Below are positions 10,919 through 21,795 of a DNA stretch of 64,000 bases, in pieces. The notes under the pieces were generated by a model. That model was not told the DNA's origin, did not search any database, and worked only from the letters and a program-made list of their open reading frames with translations. The position numbers were made by a program, and so were the translations under genes. Origin of the DNA: Macrosoma leucophasiata (Eukaryota; Arthropoda; Insecta; Lepidoptera; Hedylidae); NCBI GenBank assembly GCA_036365455.1, contig JAWQUS010000027.1, forward strand, positions 14,806,501 to 14,870,500, read 5' to 3'. The number at the start of each line of letters is the position of its first letter. Position 1 is the first letter of the stretch.

Positions 10919-11801
10919 GATTTTTTATCGATTATTAGATCCGTCACTATTAGGTTAAATATGGTATCAGGGGGGGTTTTGGCGGGAACGCGGAAAAGAG
11001 CTGTGTCGCTGCATGATATTATTTTCGATATTTGTGTATTGTCACGTTTTTATGTGTAAAAATGGTGGGATTTTTATCATAAAACATTTGATAACGTTCA
11101 CGGTTGTAGGAAAGTGATATTATGAAGTGAAAAGTGATTTTTCATGTTGCCTCCAAAACTTCGTAAAATCTCCTAGTAAAGTCCCCATCACTTTACTGGA
11201 GTCATCTCATCATATTCCACATGGAAGCATCCAATCATCGTCATCTTTCATATGGATAATCATAATCATAAAAAATGAAGATAAAAAATACTGAAGATTA
11301 GCTGTTAAGGACTTAAATCCGTAGCCGTAAAACAACTAAAAAAAATGTAGGATCATTATTTTACGAAGTGACAGTAGCTAATGTCAAATCGGGATAAATC
11401 GGGAATTGAATTAAAAGTCCGAGTCACAGAGTACCGAGCTATATACTGTATAATCTATGGTACCGAGTATAGGTAGGTAATTTTGCTATTTATGTTTTAT
11501 AGTCTCTTTCTTTTTTAGATAATTAAACTTCTAGGTAAGTAAATAGTAAATATAGGTCTCTACGCTAAGATTAAATACATTGAACAAGCACGTTTTTTAT
11601 ACATTTTATGAAGAGAATAACACTGTTAGTGTTTGCAGTGACCTGGATCACAGAACAATATACTCAAATATACTGCAAAACTGCATAGACCTGCTCACAA
11701 GGAGGCAGTGACTGTGTAAAGGGTGTAAACAAAACATCAATTATTATTCAAGAAGACGCATTTGCAAGACTTTTTAGTTTAGTAACAAAGGTAACAAGAT
11801 A
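10919..11801. promoter_or_regulatory. Upstream region and 5' UTR of the spn-F-like gene
   Basis: No repeat copy or further exon was recognised. The transcription start is not evident; no clear TATA box was seen at a plausible distance. Confidence 0.35.
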
Positions 11802-12546
11802 ATGGATTCGTCTTCAATTGTAAGTTTCAATAATGAATTGACATTTCAAACCACACTCAAAGGAGAATACAACAACGTAAGCGTTCACGAATTAGCACTT
11901 CACGCTATGAGAGATCGATGTTTACTTCTCCAAAGAAGAATAAATACATTGGAAAATGATAATATGAGATTAAAACTTGATAATAACAAAGTCAATGATA
12001 ACACCCAGTATACTCCCATCAAAGATGATGAAAAATGCTTGCTCAATCAAAAAATTGCTGAGCTTAATAAACAAAAATCTCAATTAATGCATCATCTATT
12101 CATGGTTTCCTGTGAGAATAAAAATTTGTGGACTAAAATTGCCGCAATAAAAGGTCCCGATAAAATTGCAACCCAAGAACGTAGCAAACAGCCTTTGATT
12201 CGTACGAACACATATATCCACAGTACACCTAAATCCAGTGAAAATTATCAGGAAAAATATTCAGAATCTAGCTTAGAAGAGATTTCTTTGAAATTAATAA
12301 ATAGTTATATCCAAGAAAAATCACAATTAGTTGAACAATATGAACAAATGGCTCAGCTTCAAGATGCTGATGATGACATACTTAATGTGGATTCCATTGG
12401 ATTTGCCTATATTGAAGACCCACCAACAGATTCACTCAAGGAAATCCATAGCCAAACGGAAAAGTTACAATGTCTGAAAAAAGAATTAGCACAGCAAGAG
12501 AGTGATTTGAAATTAGTAATTTCAAGAGTAGAAAAAATAATGAGTG
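11802..12546 (+). CDS. spn-F: spindle-F-like protein, coding exon 1 of 2
   Basis: The spliced protein is 368 aa (exons 11802-12546 and 12913-13274). The ATG has A at -3 and G at +4. Residues about 30-65 (HAMRDRCLLLQRRINTLEND) and about 75-110 form heptad-rich coiled coils, and a third lies near 210-245. The frame runs on to a stop at 12570-12572, but a donor G|GTAATT at 12546/12547 joins in phase to exon 2, giving ...MSEGYNCPTC. Length, N-terminal coiled coils and C-terminal cysteine/histidine motifs resemble insect spindle-F, a microtubule-associated adaptor that in Drosophila binds the IKK-epsilon kinase Ik2 and organises oocyte and bristle cytoskeleton. The name rests on remembered architecture, not a search. 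A generic TAX1BP1/TANK-like adaptor is the alternative. Confidence 0.75.
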
Positions 12547-12912
12547 GTAATTTGAACTATCAAGTTTATTGACTATGTAGTTGTCTGCAGAATCAGACCT
12601 TATCTGGTGTTATTGTTTTAACTTGTTTCACATTTACCCATAGACTGTCTTCTACTTAATATATTTGTACTTATCTTTTATATAATGAACAAGCTCATTT
12701 GGCACATTTTCTCAATACGCCAAATAAAAACCCTAAATAATAATTTAAGTCATAAAATATTAAAGATAACTGCATTTTCTTGTTTTATATAATAACATGC
12801 ACTTTCCATTCAAATATTTTGGCATGTGAAAATGTTTTAATGGTTTGCAATTATGTGTACAATGTTGCTAAATTCAATAACTAAGTTAATAATAACAGTA
12901 CTTTTTTTGCAG

Positions 12913-13274
12913 AAGGTTACAACTGTCCTACATGCACAGCCAACAAATGTAAAATAATAACATCGGAACATAAAGAAATTGAAACTAGTGACAGTCTAGT
13001 TAATTGGGCAACACCTGTGACATCATCAAGCAATTATGATAATGAATTGACTACATCACCTAGCAAAAAACACATTCCAGAAATTGAAGGAATAGAAATA
13101 AGTGTGGAACCATCTGACAGAATATGTCCTATGTGTGGTGAAACATTTGAAAAAGATGTTCCATTTACCGAGTTTCAATCTCATGTAGAAAATCATTTTG
13201 TTGGTCAAGCAGAAACAGATTCTATCATAGATAATTTTGATCAAAGTCAAAATTCTTTTGATAATATTATTTGA
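12913..13274 (+). CDS. spn-F: spindle-F-like protein, coding exon 2 of 2 (zinc finger end)
   Basis: The acceptor is a pyrimidine tract plus GCAG ending at 12912; the exon opens by completing codon 249. It encodes residues 249-368, with C253-x2-C256 soon after the junction and a C2H2-type finger C320-P-M-C323...H339-x3-H343 near the end (ICPMCGETF, then HVENH). This finger resembles the ubiquitin-binding fingers at the C-terminus of IKK-epsilon/TBK1 adaptors, which is family knowledge; ubiquitin binding here is inferred. The tail is acidic and Asn/Gln-rich and stops at TGA 13272-13274. The 366-bp intron and clean phase join make the gene model strong even if the name is wrong. Confidence 0.75.
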
Positions 13275-13390
13275 AAACTTGTAATTTTTTTGGTTAATTA
13301 TTACTTAATCTTTTGATCACCTTGCAAATGCAAAATAAGTTTTAAAGTAGGTTTGAGGACAGCAGAGTAATGCTTAAGGTTTAGTATCAA

Positions 13391-13396
13391 AATAAA
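13391..13396 (+). terminator. Poly(A) signal AATAAA of the spn-F-like gene
   Basis: AATAAA lies 117 bp after the stop codon in a short AT-rich 3' UTR. The convergent mRpL32 stop is at 13662, so the two 3' ends share about 390 bp. Confidence 0.5.
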
Positions 13397-13661
13397 GTTT
13401 TATGCAGTACTATTAAATTATATTAAATATCTAATAGAAATAGCACAACACTCATCTTTGCAGTAGATCATTGTACTGTTTATTTTTCGCTGTAACACAT
13501 TCAAATAACATTTAGAAATTAATTTTAATTTTTTATTTAATTTCTACAGTAGATCAAGAGATTAGGAAGAGGCACAATCAAATAAATAGTACACTTTATG
13601 TAATTACTGTATTTATTTTTTTCTATAAAATTCTACTCTCCAGTTTATTGTTTTATTAGAA

Positions 13662-13799
13662 CTAAGCTAAATCTGTGGGCTTAACATCTGTAGAGTTGGA
13701 AGGCTGTTGTGTTGTTTTCTGTAATAGATTTTTACTGAACCACTGTGGTCGTTCTTTTTTCATTTCTATGACTCTCTTGCCTTGCCAGAATTCTTTAGG
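13662..13799 (-). CDS. mRpL32: mitochondrial ribosomal protein bL32m, coding exon 4 of 4
   Basis: The acceptor is AATTACAG before 13799. The exon encodes 45 residues (PKEFWQGKRVIEMKKERPQW...) and a TAG at 13662-13664. The KRVIEMKKERPQWF stretch matches the expected C-terminus of insect bL32m. TTTATT stretches at about 13606-13611 and 13644 on the plus strand (AATAAA on the gene strand) are candidate poly(A) signals. Confidence 0.88.
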   Translation of the reverse strand, partial: PKEFWQGKRVIEMKKERPQWFSKNLLQKTTQQPSNSTDVKPTDLA

Positions 13800-13869
13800 C
13801 TGTAATTAAAAAAAATAAAATGTTACAAAAACCATACTATACTAGCTACTATCTTCACATTCAAATAAT

Positions 13870-14055
13870 TTTTACTGGTGGAAGAGCTCCAGTCATGGAG
13901 TTCACAGGCATAGGCAACACTGCATAATTTAACTACTTGATGCTAAACTTGTAGTGTTCAGTGCTATCGTGTTTTGGTCAGGTGATAATGTACAGCAGTA
14001 AAGTAAACGTCAATGTGAACTGAATGCTTGTTTGCAACATTCACAACATTGAAAA
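13870..14055 (+). repeat. SINE-A copy, internally deleted, in the last mRpL32 intron
   Basis: It starts TTTACTGGTGGAAGAGCTCC and ends with the family 3' part (GTGAACTGAATGCTTGTTTGC) before an A-rich tail. The middle of the consensus is missing. It lies antisense to mRpL32, between exons 4 and 3. Confidence 0.75.
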
Positions 14056-14269
14056 AAATATATACAAGTTAGGACACCCCCACCATCTGTGGTTTGCAAC
14101 CAATAATCCAATATATATTTTGTTTAGGACTGCCAGTCTAAGGTGGAATAATAAGTTTTATTATTTCAGTAGGTGACTGTAGGTAAGTGATTGTGATCTC
14201 AGAAGAAGCTAATAGAAAAACAATTTATTCAGAGAGAAAACTATTCAATTTATTGATTGCATTTCTTAC

Positions 14270-14397
14270 CTGATCAGGAATATTTTCACCTTCATATAAA
14301 ACAATGACATCTTTCTCTATTGGATTGAGGCCCAATTTCTCTTGTATCTTCTCCTGAATTTCTTTAGTCTCTTTTTCAATTCTTTTATAGCAATGTT
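14270..14397 (-). CDS. mRpL32: mitochondrial ribosomal protein bL32m, coding exon 3 of 4
   Basis: The acceptor is TTTAAG at 14398-14399; the spliced junction gives LCEHCYKRIEKET, which closes the four-cysteine zinc ribbon (CNDC...CEHC). The rest is a charged helix, EIQEKIQEKLGLNPIEKDV, then VLYEGENIPDQ, which fits the C-terminal tail of the family. The donor is GATCAG|GTAAGA, phase 0. Confidence 0.9.
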
Positions 14398-15083
14398 CTT
14401 AAATAAAACAATCCAAGTTTTTATTTCATACAACAATATACCTACTATCAGGTTTTTTTAATAAGGTATGTATATGATTTTTTTTACACTAGTTTGTTTG
14501 TTGAGTTAAAGCATGATAATACGATAGAACAACAATACCAGCATTTATCTCAATTTATTACAATTGTTGGTTTAAAAGCTATTTATGGTACAGTATCCAG
14601 CAAGAAATATTGTACATCGACCCCAGGAGAGACTTTGTCGACCATTTTGATTAAGTTTTGACCAATACTGGACTATTATCAGTGTTTACGTAGGCAGTGT
14701 GCAGCAGAGATAACGCACTACAGTCAAAACTAGCCGATTGACTTTTTTTGTGGGCTCAATGTGCAATATTTATTGTTGGGTATTGCAAAAGACTTGAAAT
14801 AATAATTATTATTCAATAGGTATTAATAATAATCAATTCATAAATATAATTTAATCATCAAATTTTTCAATTCCTTCATAGAAGAAAAGGAAAAATCTAT
14901 TCATCATAAACAGTAATTCACTTTGCAGAGTTCCAAGTGCAGGCACTATTGAGAAGAACACTGCTACTGAACAAACTCTGAGTGTTGCTCTTTTAGTCAA
15001 AATCGTTAGATCTAATAAAACTGTAGATATTATCTTTTCAAAACCTTAACTGGCAATTATTAAAGTACCAGAATCTTATTTAC

Positions 15084-15320
15084 CACATAGTCGTCCTCTC
15101 TCATGGTGATGACCACAATCATTGCACACTATTATATTTTTCTTTGGGACCAACATATGCCACACATATTCTGGTGTCCCGAACTTCCTTTTTAATCGTT
15201 TCTCAACAGTTCTTCTAAATTTAGGCACAGCTAATAAAAATCCATCACCAATGATATCTTTTAAAGAAAATTTGGGAGGAGTTGGATGTTGATTTTCATG
15301 TACGATGGATAACGCGAACT
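15084..15320 (-). CDS. mRpL32: mitochondrial ribosomal protein bL32m, coding exon 2 of 4
   Basis: The acceptor is TTTTACAG before 15320. The exon holds the conserved body (SLKDIIGDGFLLAVPKFRRT, then KRKFGTPEYVW) and the first half of the zinc ribbon, CNDCGHHHERGRLC. The Cys-x2-Cys followed by a histidine-rich turn is the hallmark of mitochondrial L32. The donor is TGTG|GTAAAT, so the second zinc-binding pair is completed from exon 3. Confidence 0.92.
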
Positions 15321-15394
15321 CTGTAAAATGAAAATACATTAGTAGGATATTACTCTATCAGAAAGAAATATATATGCCATTTCGTTTACTGTAC

Positions 15395-15479
15395 CTCTAG
15401 GTGGATATCCAAATCTGTGAAATATATTACGTTCTAAAGATTTTAGAAAATTTAGCATAAATGACATGCGAGGTAACAT
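15395..15479 (-). CDS. mRpL32: mitochondrial ribosomal protein bL32m, coding exon 1 of 4
   Basis: The four minus-strand exons 15479-15395, 15320-15084, 14397-14270 and 13799-13662 join in phase (85+237+128+138 nt) to a 195-aa protein of the bL32m family, a structural protein of the mitochondrial large ribosomal subunit. The start is the ATG at 15477-15479 (MLPRMSFMLNFLKSLERN); upstream codons in the same frame offer only a TTG. This Leu/Arg-rich, acid-poor N-terminus is a likely mitochondrial presequence; in yeast and mammals the homologue is matured by the m-AAA protease. The donor is CCTAGAG|GTACAG. Length is close to the animal family (about 190 aa). The gene is divergent from PDSS1 and convergent with the spn-F-like gene. 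Confidence 0.88.
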
Positions 15480-16619
15480 TTTATGAGAATATAGCTTCAG
15501 TGCGATGCTGAATTTACACGCAAAACTTATGAATTCGTAATGTCCAAGTTGCAAAATACGATTAGATTTAACAAAACAATTAAAATTTAAAGCAAAATTT
15601 TAGGTTAGAATTTAGAATCTTATGTGACAGGTGAAATGACAGCGACTGATCAGATTTTTTTAATAATTGTTTTACGAACATGGATTCAAGTCTTTTACAG
15701 CCAATGTTCAATAATTTTTATATACTCATTCATAGGTTGAGCAACGTGGAGACTATATCGTCCACGAACAATCGGAAATCGATTGTAATATTTTTTCGTT
15801 ACCTAACGGGTTAAGATTATGATATCCCTATGAAAATTGATGATGATTGGATAGTTCCATCATTATGATTCCTGATCTGAGGAGTAGTGAGGAGCTATGC
15901 GAGTGTTTCCAACTTCTAATCCTAAACTCAAAATTGACTTTTTATCTGAAAATGTATTTGTCGAGAAATTACCAATCCCTGTTATTAAGGATTTCAAAAT
16001 TATTGTACCTTCGTTTCTGTACGACGATTCGTTCATTGTCGTACCTACATTGCTTCGAGCGCGTTTCGAGATCTGAACTATCGTATGCCCCCATAACTTT
16101 ACTATTATACGGTTGGCAATACTGTCACTATAGATCGCGAAGGAAACAATGGGCGCGTTCCATAGAGCAGCCGCAACTATTGTAACGGCTTTTGTATCGT
16201 TCCACTTAAGGCCCGTGGTCGTCCGGAGGCAATCGCCACGGGGACAACTGGGAATAATTCAGTGGATGTTATCGTTCGACGTCATAGACACTGTGACATG
16301 AGATTATGAATTACTATAATGATTAAGTACCTACAAAATAAAATAAAATAATCTCAGATAACAAAAAAAACATGCAAATGAAAATGTGCCTTTACATTAA
16401 AAAAAGACAATATTTTTTATGGTTCTGTAAAATAGAATTTGTAATTTGGAAATGGCAATACCCAATACTCTATGCTCTATGGTTGACAATAATTGACATT
16501 TGATTTGACAATCAGCTGTCTTCAACTTGTAAGTGTAAGTGGGGAGAAAAAGGCTGAACGCCTGTGTTGAATTGTGTTATGTAGTCCATGTCCTCCAGCG
16601 TTTCGTTGCAGTTGTAGCT
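15480..16619. promoter_or_regulatory. Divergent promoter region between mRpL32 and PDSS1
   Basis: About 1.1 kb separates the two start codons. No TATA box in a convincing place, no repeat copy and no longer coding frame were seen. A weak 44-codon ATG frame begins at 15680 (MDSSLLQPMFNNF...) but has no recognisable similarity. The two transcripts are likely driven from separate promoters in this interval; that is inference. Confidence 0.4.
16579..16617 (+). promoter_or_regulatory. Two short uORFs in the PDSS1 leader
   Basis: An ATG directly followed by TAG (16579-16584) is a start-stop element. An ATG at 16588 opens a 9-codon frame (MSSSVSLQL) that stops at 16615-16617, two bases before the main ATG. 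Both precede the PDSS1 start if transcription begins upstream of 16579, which is not shown. Confidence 0.4.
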
Positions 16620-16769
16620 ATGGCGTGTTTAAGTTCGAGTAGGCTCTGTGCTCGTGTTCAAGATAAGTTATTGTGTCAACTCGGACATAAAGTTCGTCGG
16701 CAGACTGTATTTGTGAAACTCAAACCGCCCGGACCATCCCCATTGCGGATATTTGGAAAGACATGTCAG
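16620..16769 (+). CDS. PDSS1: polyprenyl diphosphate synthase catalytic subunit (PDSS1/qless), coding exon 1
   Basis: The gene encodes the catalytic subunit of the heteromeric trans-polyprenyl diphosphate synthase that builds the ubiquinone side chain in mitochondria. Exon 1 starts at an ATG in good context (G at -3, G at +4) and codes for 50 residues rich in Ser, Arg and Lys with few acids (MACLSSSRLCARVQDKLL...), a plausible mitochondrial targeting sequence. The donor is CAG|GTTAGA, phase 0. The assignment comes from exons 2 and 3 (EDDLNGIYEDIR and YYFDGQGKALRP). That this exon belongs to the same gene is inferred from phase, strand and absence of another acceptor; the next exon is 25 kb away. 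Only 160 codons lie in the window. Animal PDSS1 is about 400 aa, so the aspartate-rich catalytic motifs lie beyond 64 kb. Confidence 0.7.
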
Positions 16770-18593
16770 GTTAGAAATTTATATTTACAAAACATGAAAA
16801 AGCAACCTAAAAAATAGTCTTATCAAATTTAATTAAGCATGTTACGTTCTTTGGTGTATGGTAGTCGTAGGTCGAGGTGCATTATTACTCAACATAAAAT
16901 CCTTTTTACATAACAGCATGACATTAACCTACAAGTCAGCTGATCCGTCTAGTTTAATGGATTTTATGAATGAGATGCGTTTAAATGATGGCAAATCTGT
17001 CGCAAAATTACGTAATTTCGTGCAAACACATTAAAAACAAATGTATCGTTGATGGGCAACGCTAAAAGTGAAATCATAAGTCGATGGTCAGTCGGTCGTT
17101 TCGCGGCACAGGTTTGTTGGGTTGTCCAGTGATTTTCACCGTAAACTTTTACTTTCGACATTATTTTACATCGGCAGTGTTTAAGATATGAATATGTGAG
17201 TCTTCAAGGCTAAAATTATATCTTTACGAAGTTGTGGTAGCACTGTTAGAGTAATGTTACAAGTACGTACATAAGTGTTCAACTAATGTCAATGGGCGTA
17301 AAGAGGGAATTTTAAATTTTTGGCGGAGTAATGTCCGTTCCCGTGAGCATTTCGACAGTCCGTTAAATCCTCTCTCCGCTACGCTCTTTTAGGAATTTAC
17401 ATGCCAATTCAGCTTTCAGCTTTCTACGAACAGTAGTATCGGCTGTGTGATGTCTGTCGGTCACTCAGTTACTCAGTCAGTAATTTTTTGAACATGATTC
17501 ATTGATAAAACATTGGGTTAGTTGGCATGAGGTTTTATGGTATACCTACCTACCTCCGATGGTGTAGCCGGGTGGTGGTAGGGGCGCAAGACCGCGCGCC
17601 GCCGTTCCCGTGTCGTGCTTTCTCGCGCAGCGTGCGAGCATGCGATGTAAAATCTCATCGAGTCACACTAAAACTTTCTAAGCAACAATTATATTTCGCA
17701 TTAATATTTCATTTTGTTCCTTCAATAACGAATGAATTGCTAGACGATTTCTTTTCCCGTCATTTTCTGTGCTCTGAATGAGTTCGCTTTACTTACGAGG
17801 AAAATGCATGTGATTAATTCTGTTTATCAACATTTATAAGCATTTTTACGATGTTTCGACTATTTAAAGTATTTAACCGCGAAAGAGTTACCTACTTACT
17901 TAATGCGAGCTTTACAATTTAACGCTAGGTCGGATGGACTTATGTATTTACCTAATACACTTAAATTTATTAATTAATGCATTCAATCATCAACCATTCA
18001 TCATCATTATGCTTAATCATCAATACTTTACGTCGTTAATACGAAGAAATGTTTTTTTTCCTTACCTAGGTAGGACCTAGTTACCATACCTACCACTGTT
18101 TGTTTAACTGACTTAGTTCCCTGTAGGTACCTATTTACAATTTCGCGAGTAAAACATTGAATATGAGTTATGAATAATGTAGGTATGTAATTTCCAAAGA
18201 ATCATGTATTGGCCGGCTGTTAGTGAAAGTTGTGCGAGATACGTCGAATTTTTAATAGTGCCAAAACTGGGTAAGTAACCTGTCGTGCAAAGGAGTGCTT
18301 AAAGCCTTTCTTATTTTATTCTAGTCCATTTTGCGAACATTGACCCCGTTTTTTGCGAATCATCTCCAGATGTCTATTGTGTGTTTTATATTCAATTGTT
18401 TTTTTTTTTTTCACTTTTACTACTTTACTTTTGAAACGGCGTGATCGTGCTATTTTGTTCATGGAACCTCTACTTGCAAGTCTGAATTCGTAACGCAATA
18501 TTGTTGAAAGAAAACAAGAAATTGAATTATTTTTATAACGATAAACTTAGCAGGTCTTTAAAATACGTGAATAAATCATGCAATACCCCTGCG

Positions 18594-18892
18594 ACTAGTG
18601 TTGCTATGTCAGATTTGTTTTAAATCGGGACAGTGGGTAAAATAAATCGGGACCCAGGGGTAAAAATCGGGAAGTAAAAAGCAAGCGAGTTAATTAATTT
18701 ATTGATTTATCAAAAGCCTCGGGATCCAAAGATGATTGAACTTTAGACAGACTTTTGTCTAGCAGTGGACGTCTGTCGGTTGAGGTAAAGATGATGATTG
18801 ATTTATCGGGACATTTAACGTCCCGATCAGGTGCTAATCGGGACGAGTCCCCAGAGCCCTGAAAATCGGGACGCCTGGCAACACTACCTGCG
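18594..18892. repeat. Repeat with multiple TCGGGAC motifs and short inverted ends
   Basis: TAGTGTTGC at the left and GCAACACTA at the right are inverted. ATCGGGA-type motifs recur about seven times. The phrase AGCAGTGGACGTCTGTCGGT at 18759-18778, a common lepidopteran retrotransposon motif, is nested inside. Confidence 0.5.
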
Positions 18893-18919
18893 ACCCACTT
18901 AAATCTGCTTTATGAAATA

Positions 18920-19130
18920 CTAGAGACTCGCCCCGGCTTCGCACGTAGCGTTTATTAAGTACCTATATTGTGGGGACGCGCCCGACTTCTTTGGCAAACC
19001 GTGATATCTCGGTAAATATAAGTACGATATTGATACATTATAATTGTAAACCTTCCTCAGAAAACCCTCTTTCCAACATTTCAAACAGGAACAAAATCCG
19101 TTCACAACTTTCCGAGATTAACGCATGATT
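18920..19130 (+). repeat. Family D dispersed repeat
   Basis: CTCGCCCCGGCTTCGCACGT, then GGTAAATATAAGTACGATATTG, as at 1955-2110. Confidence 0.5.
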
Positions 19131-19384
19131 ATAGAATCGCTAAAACTAGTAGGTACAATATCTGCTAAATTTAACATCGTGTAGAGATAAAAAGCTAAAT
19201 AAACGTTAAAAAATAAAGGAACCACAGTTAGCATTCGGTTGATATCAAACAAAACATTGTCCTTTTATACATATTGGTAGGTATATTTTAGCGAACTTTG
19301 CGAAAACTTCGAGAATTGGTATGGATTTTTTTTTATCTTGGCATTATTGTTTTCCGAGATGATCTTGAATATCTTAAGATGTAT

Positions 19385-19865
19385 GTATGTATGTATCTTC
19401 ACGCCAGGTCCCTAACGGGGTAGGCAGAGAGTGTGTACTTTATAATTACAGACTGTATTAGATTTAAGTTTAAATTCAAAAGAGCTGTAGTGAGTTTCTT
19501 CAGTGGCGGAGTTCTTCTCAGTATTGACTGCACTTGGAATTCTGCCAAATGAATAACCTTTATTATGACGACCAAATTCATTATTTTCTCAGTTTCTTTT
19601 GAAATGGGAAAATGGAGGAATTTGTAAATAATTGATTCTTTCCATATTAAACATATTTTTTGATTTTCTTTTAATTTATTAGTGTTATTAGAGGTTTTTC
19701 ACTCTAGGTTAGTTTAAAAAAAATACGATGTAAAAGTGCTCTCCAGGAGCCTAATTATATGAAATAAATCAATAAACTGAATAAACTGTGGAGCGCCAGA
19801 TAACCCGGTCCTGACACACCTCCCGTGCCTCATCTACCTTCATCATTCTCTTCATACATGCACAT
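19385..19865 (+). repeat. Family B repeat split by a retrotransposon 3' end
   Basis: The left part (TCTTCACGCCAGGTCCCTAA...GCAGAGAGTGTG) stops at about 19435 and resumes at about 19797 (TGTGGAGCGCCAGATAACCC...), a 4-bp TGTG repeat at the junction. Other copies are uninterrupted. Confidence 0.7.
19436..19796 (+). mobile_element. 5'-truncated non-LTR retrotransposon 3' end inserted in family B
   Basis: It ends GGAGCCTAATTATATGAAAT, then AATCAATAAACTGAATAAAC, typical of lepidopteran LINE tails built of short AATAAA-like units. No coding part remains. Confidence 0.55.
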
Positions 19866-20199
19866 ATCTCAAGATCATCTCGGAAAACAAAATTCTATTG
19901 ACAAAAAGAAAAAAACTGTACGTTAATTAACCTATCACTTCAATACAACTAAAATTTTAATGTAGTTATCTATGTACTGTAAGCCTTATAGTAAGCATTT
20001 AATTTAAAAATGTTATTACGATACAACTCTAGTTTGAATTTATTAGCATATGAGCAAATAATGGCCACCTCAACTCACATTTGCTAATGAATGCAAAATT
20101 TACAAACTTGCATAATTCAATTAAAATAACCAGACATCCGGTTCATTGGAACACTTTCCTCGACATGGGACTGATCGATCTTTGTCATTTCGGCATATA

Positions 20200-20375
20200 G
20201 ATTACTAGCTGTTGCCCGCGGATTCGCCCGCGTGGATGTCGTCTAAAAAGTAGCCTATGTTCTTTCTCAAAGTTAACTCTACCTCTGTACCAAATTTCAT
20301 TAAAATCGGTTCAGTCGTTTGGACGTGAAAAGGTGACAGACAGACAGACAGAGCTCCTTTCGCATTTATAATATT
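20200..20375 (+). repeat. Family D repeat, compact complete copy
   Basis: It starts TAGCTGTTGCCCGCGGATTC, passes ACCTCTGTACCAAATTTCAT and ATCGGTTCAGTCGTTTGGAC, has (ACAG)n, and ends CGCATTTATAATATTAT. This signature is widespread in Lepidoptera; its class (Helitron-like or LINE-derived) is not settled here. Confidence 0.7.
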
Positions 20376-20387
20376 ATAAATGGTTAT

Positions 20388-20660
20388 TACTGGTGGTAGA
20401 GCTCCAGTGACGGAGATCGCGGGCGTAGGCACTACCGCATTACCTAAGATACTTGGCGCTAAATGGTAGTGTTCAGCACTATCGTGTTCCGGTCAGGTGG
20501 TAATGTACGGCTCTGTAATTTCCGGCACAGAGGCATAACAACTTAGGCCTCAGGGGTGGTAACGCATCTGCACTTCGACCTTGGTCTTTTTGTGGGTGTC
20601 TATAGGCTGCAGTCATCACTTAACATCAATGTGAACTGCATGCTTGTTTGCCACTTCTTG
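20388..20660 (+). repeat. SINE-A copy, near full length
   Basis: TTACTGGTGGTAGAGCTCCA to GCATGCTTGTTTGCCACTTC. Confidence 0.85.
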
Positions 20661-21549
20661 TGTAATCTTTTTGTTTAACTTTGGGGTGCTGATATTAGAT
20701 TTTTATTATCAGTTTGTTAATTTCTCGTTCGCAATTGAATCGACAAACGAATCGGTCAAGTGAATCGACTAGCACTTAACGTCCTGCGTAAATGAAGCTC
20801 ACTAGAAATGCGGAACACATAACTATTTGTTCAGTCGACATCATTGTATAAGAGTTTGTGGCAATACCTACATACCTCGTAGCATATGTTATTTTCAACT
20901 TACAACACTTTCTTCGATCCCAAAGACGTGGCGAACATGCAAAGATGCTAGAAATATACGCACTTTGGTCCGTTTTGTCGGAGCTTACACGAATATAGTT
21001 CTTTCTGATTAAATTTTTCATTCGTTTTAATTTTTAATCTCAGGTTTCTTTCTTGCCAAAGACACCGGTGAACTCTTGTTATTTTCGCAACATGACATCG
21101 CATTATTATTCATTTGGCTAATCTTAACATTTTCTTCAAAGCCTTAATATGAAATTGCGTAAATTTTAACAGAGTTCTAGGTTGCGGGTGCGGTGTTGTG
21201 TGAATTGTGACATGCTACTATCGTGCTCTGAATGTTACTCGATCTCGTATTAAGAGCCGGTGTCACCGGTGCCTGATAATCTGCGAGTTTGATATTGACT
21301 GATTTTGTTCGAAGCGTTTATAACAGAAGTCAAATATGTAATACATACTACTTGCCTAAGTTGCGTAGAAAGAAAAAACACGACAAATAGATGAAATCGT
21401 CTTTTATAAAACACCTAAAATGAAATATTCGAAGGGGTTATTATTTTGTTAATCAGATAACAGAATCACAGCCATCACACCCCTCTGACCAATCTTCTAT
21501 CTGCAACAAAATACATAGGTATAACCGTCAAAATAGATTAACATTAGAT

Positions 21550-21606
21550 AATGGCGGCGTTTACGCCTGCGAGCTTCGTCACTGGAGTTCTACCACCAGT
21601 AAATAT
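21550..21606 (-). repeat. SINE-A 5'-end fragment, minus
   Basis: CGAGCTTCGTCACTGGAGTT, then CTACCACCAGTAA, is the inverted head of the family. Confidence 0.6.
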
Positions 21607-21677
21607 CTACATAGTAAAATAGAGGTCTGTGTTCTATGTAGGTATTAATTAGGCAATTTAGCAAACGTTATCCGTTA

Positions 21678-21795
21678 TAATTGTCATTGGATCGCTATAA
21701 TGTAGAATCGCTTTGATGTCATGCTCTAACATAATCCGCGCACATTGGTTAAAGCAAGACCGCGAAGCGGTTTAATCTCGATCCAATGACAATTA
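21678..21795. repeat. 118-bp element with 17-bp perfect inverted ends
   Basis: TAATTGTCATTGGATCG at 21678-21694 and its exact complement at 21779-21795; interior GACCGCGAAGCGGTTTA. A small MITE or solo hairpin. Confidence 0.55.

Noticed and set aside
13056..13250. Minus-strand frame opposite spn-F exon 2
   Set aside because: Overlaps a well-supported exon; no coding features of its own.
15847..16185. 112-codon plus-strand frame between mRpL32 and PDSS1
   Set aside because: Starts only at a non-ATG codon, composition is not protein-like and no splice context supports it.
17527..17781. 84-codon ATG frame in a GC-rich patch
   Set aside because: No domain recognised; Arg/Cys-rich composition follows from local GC content.
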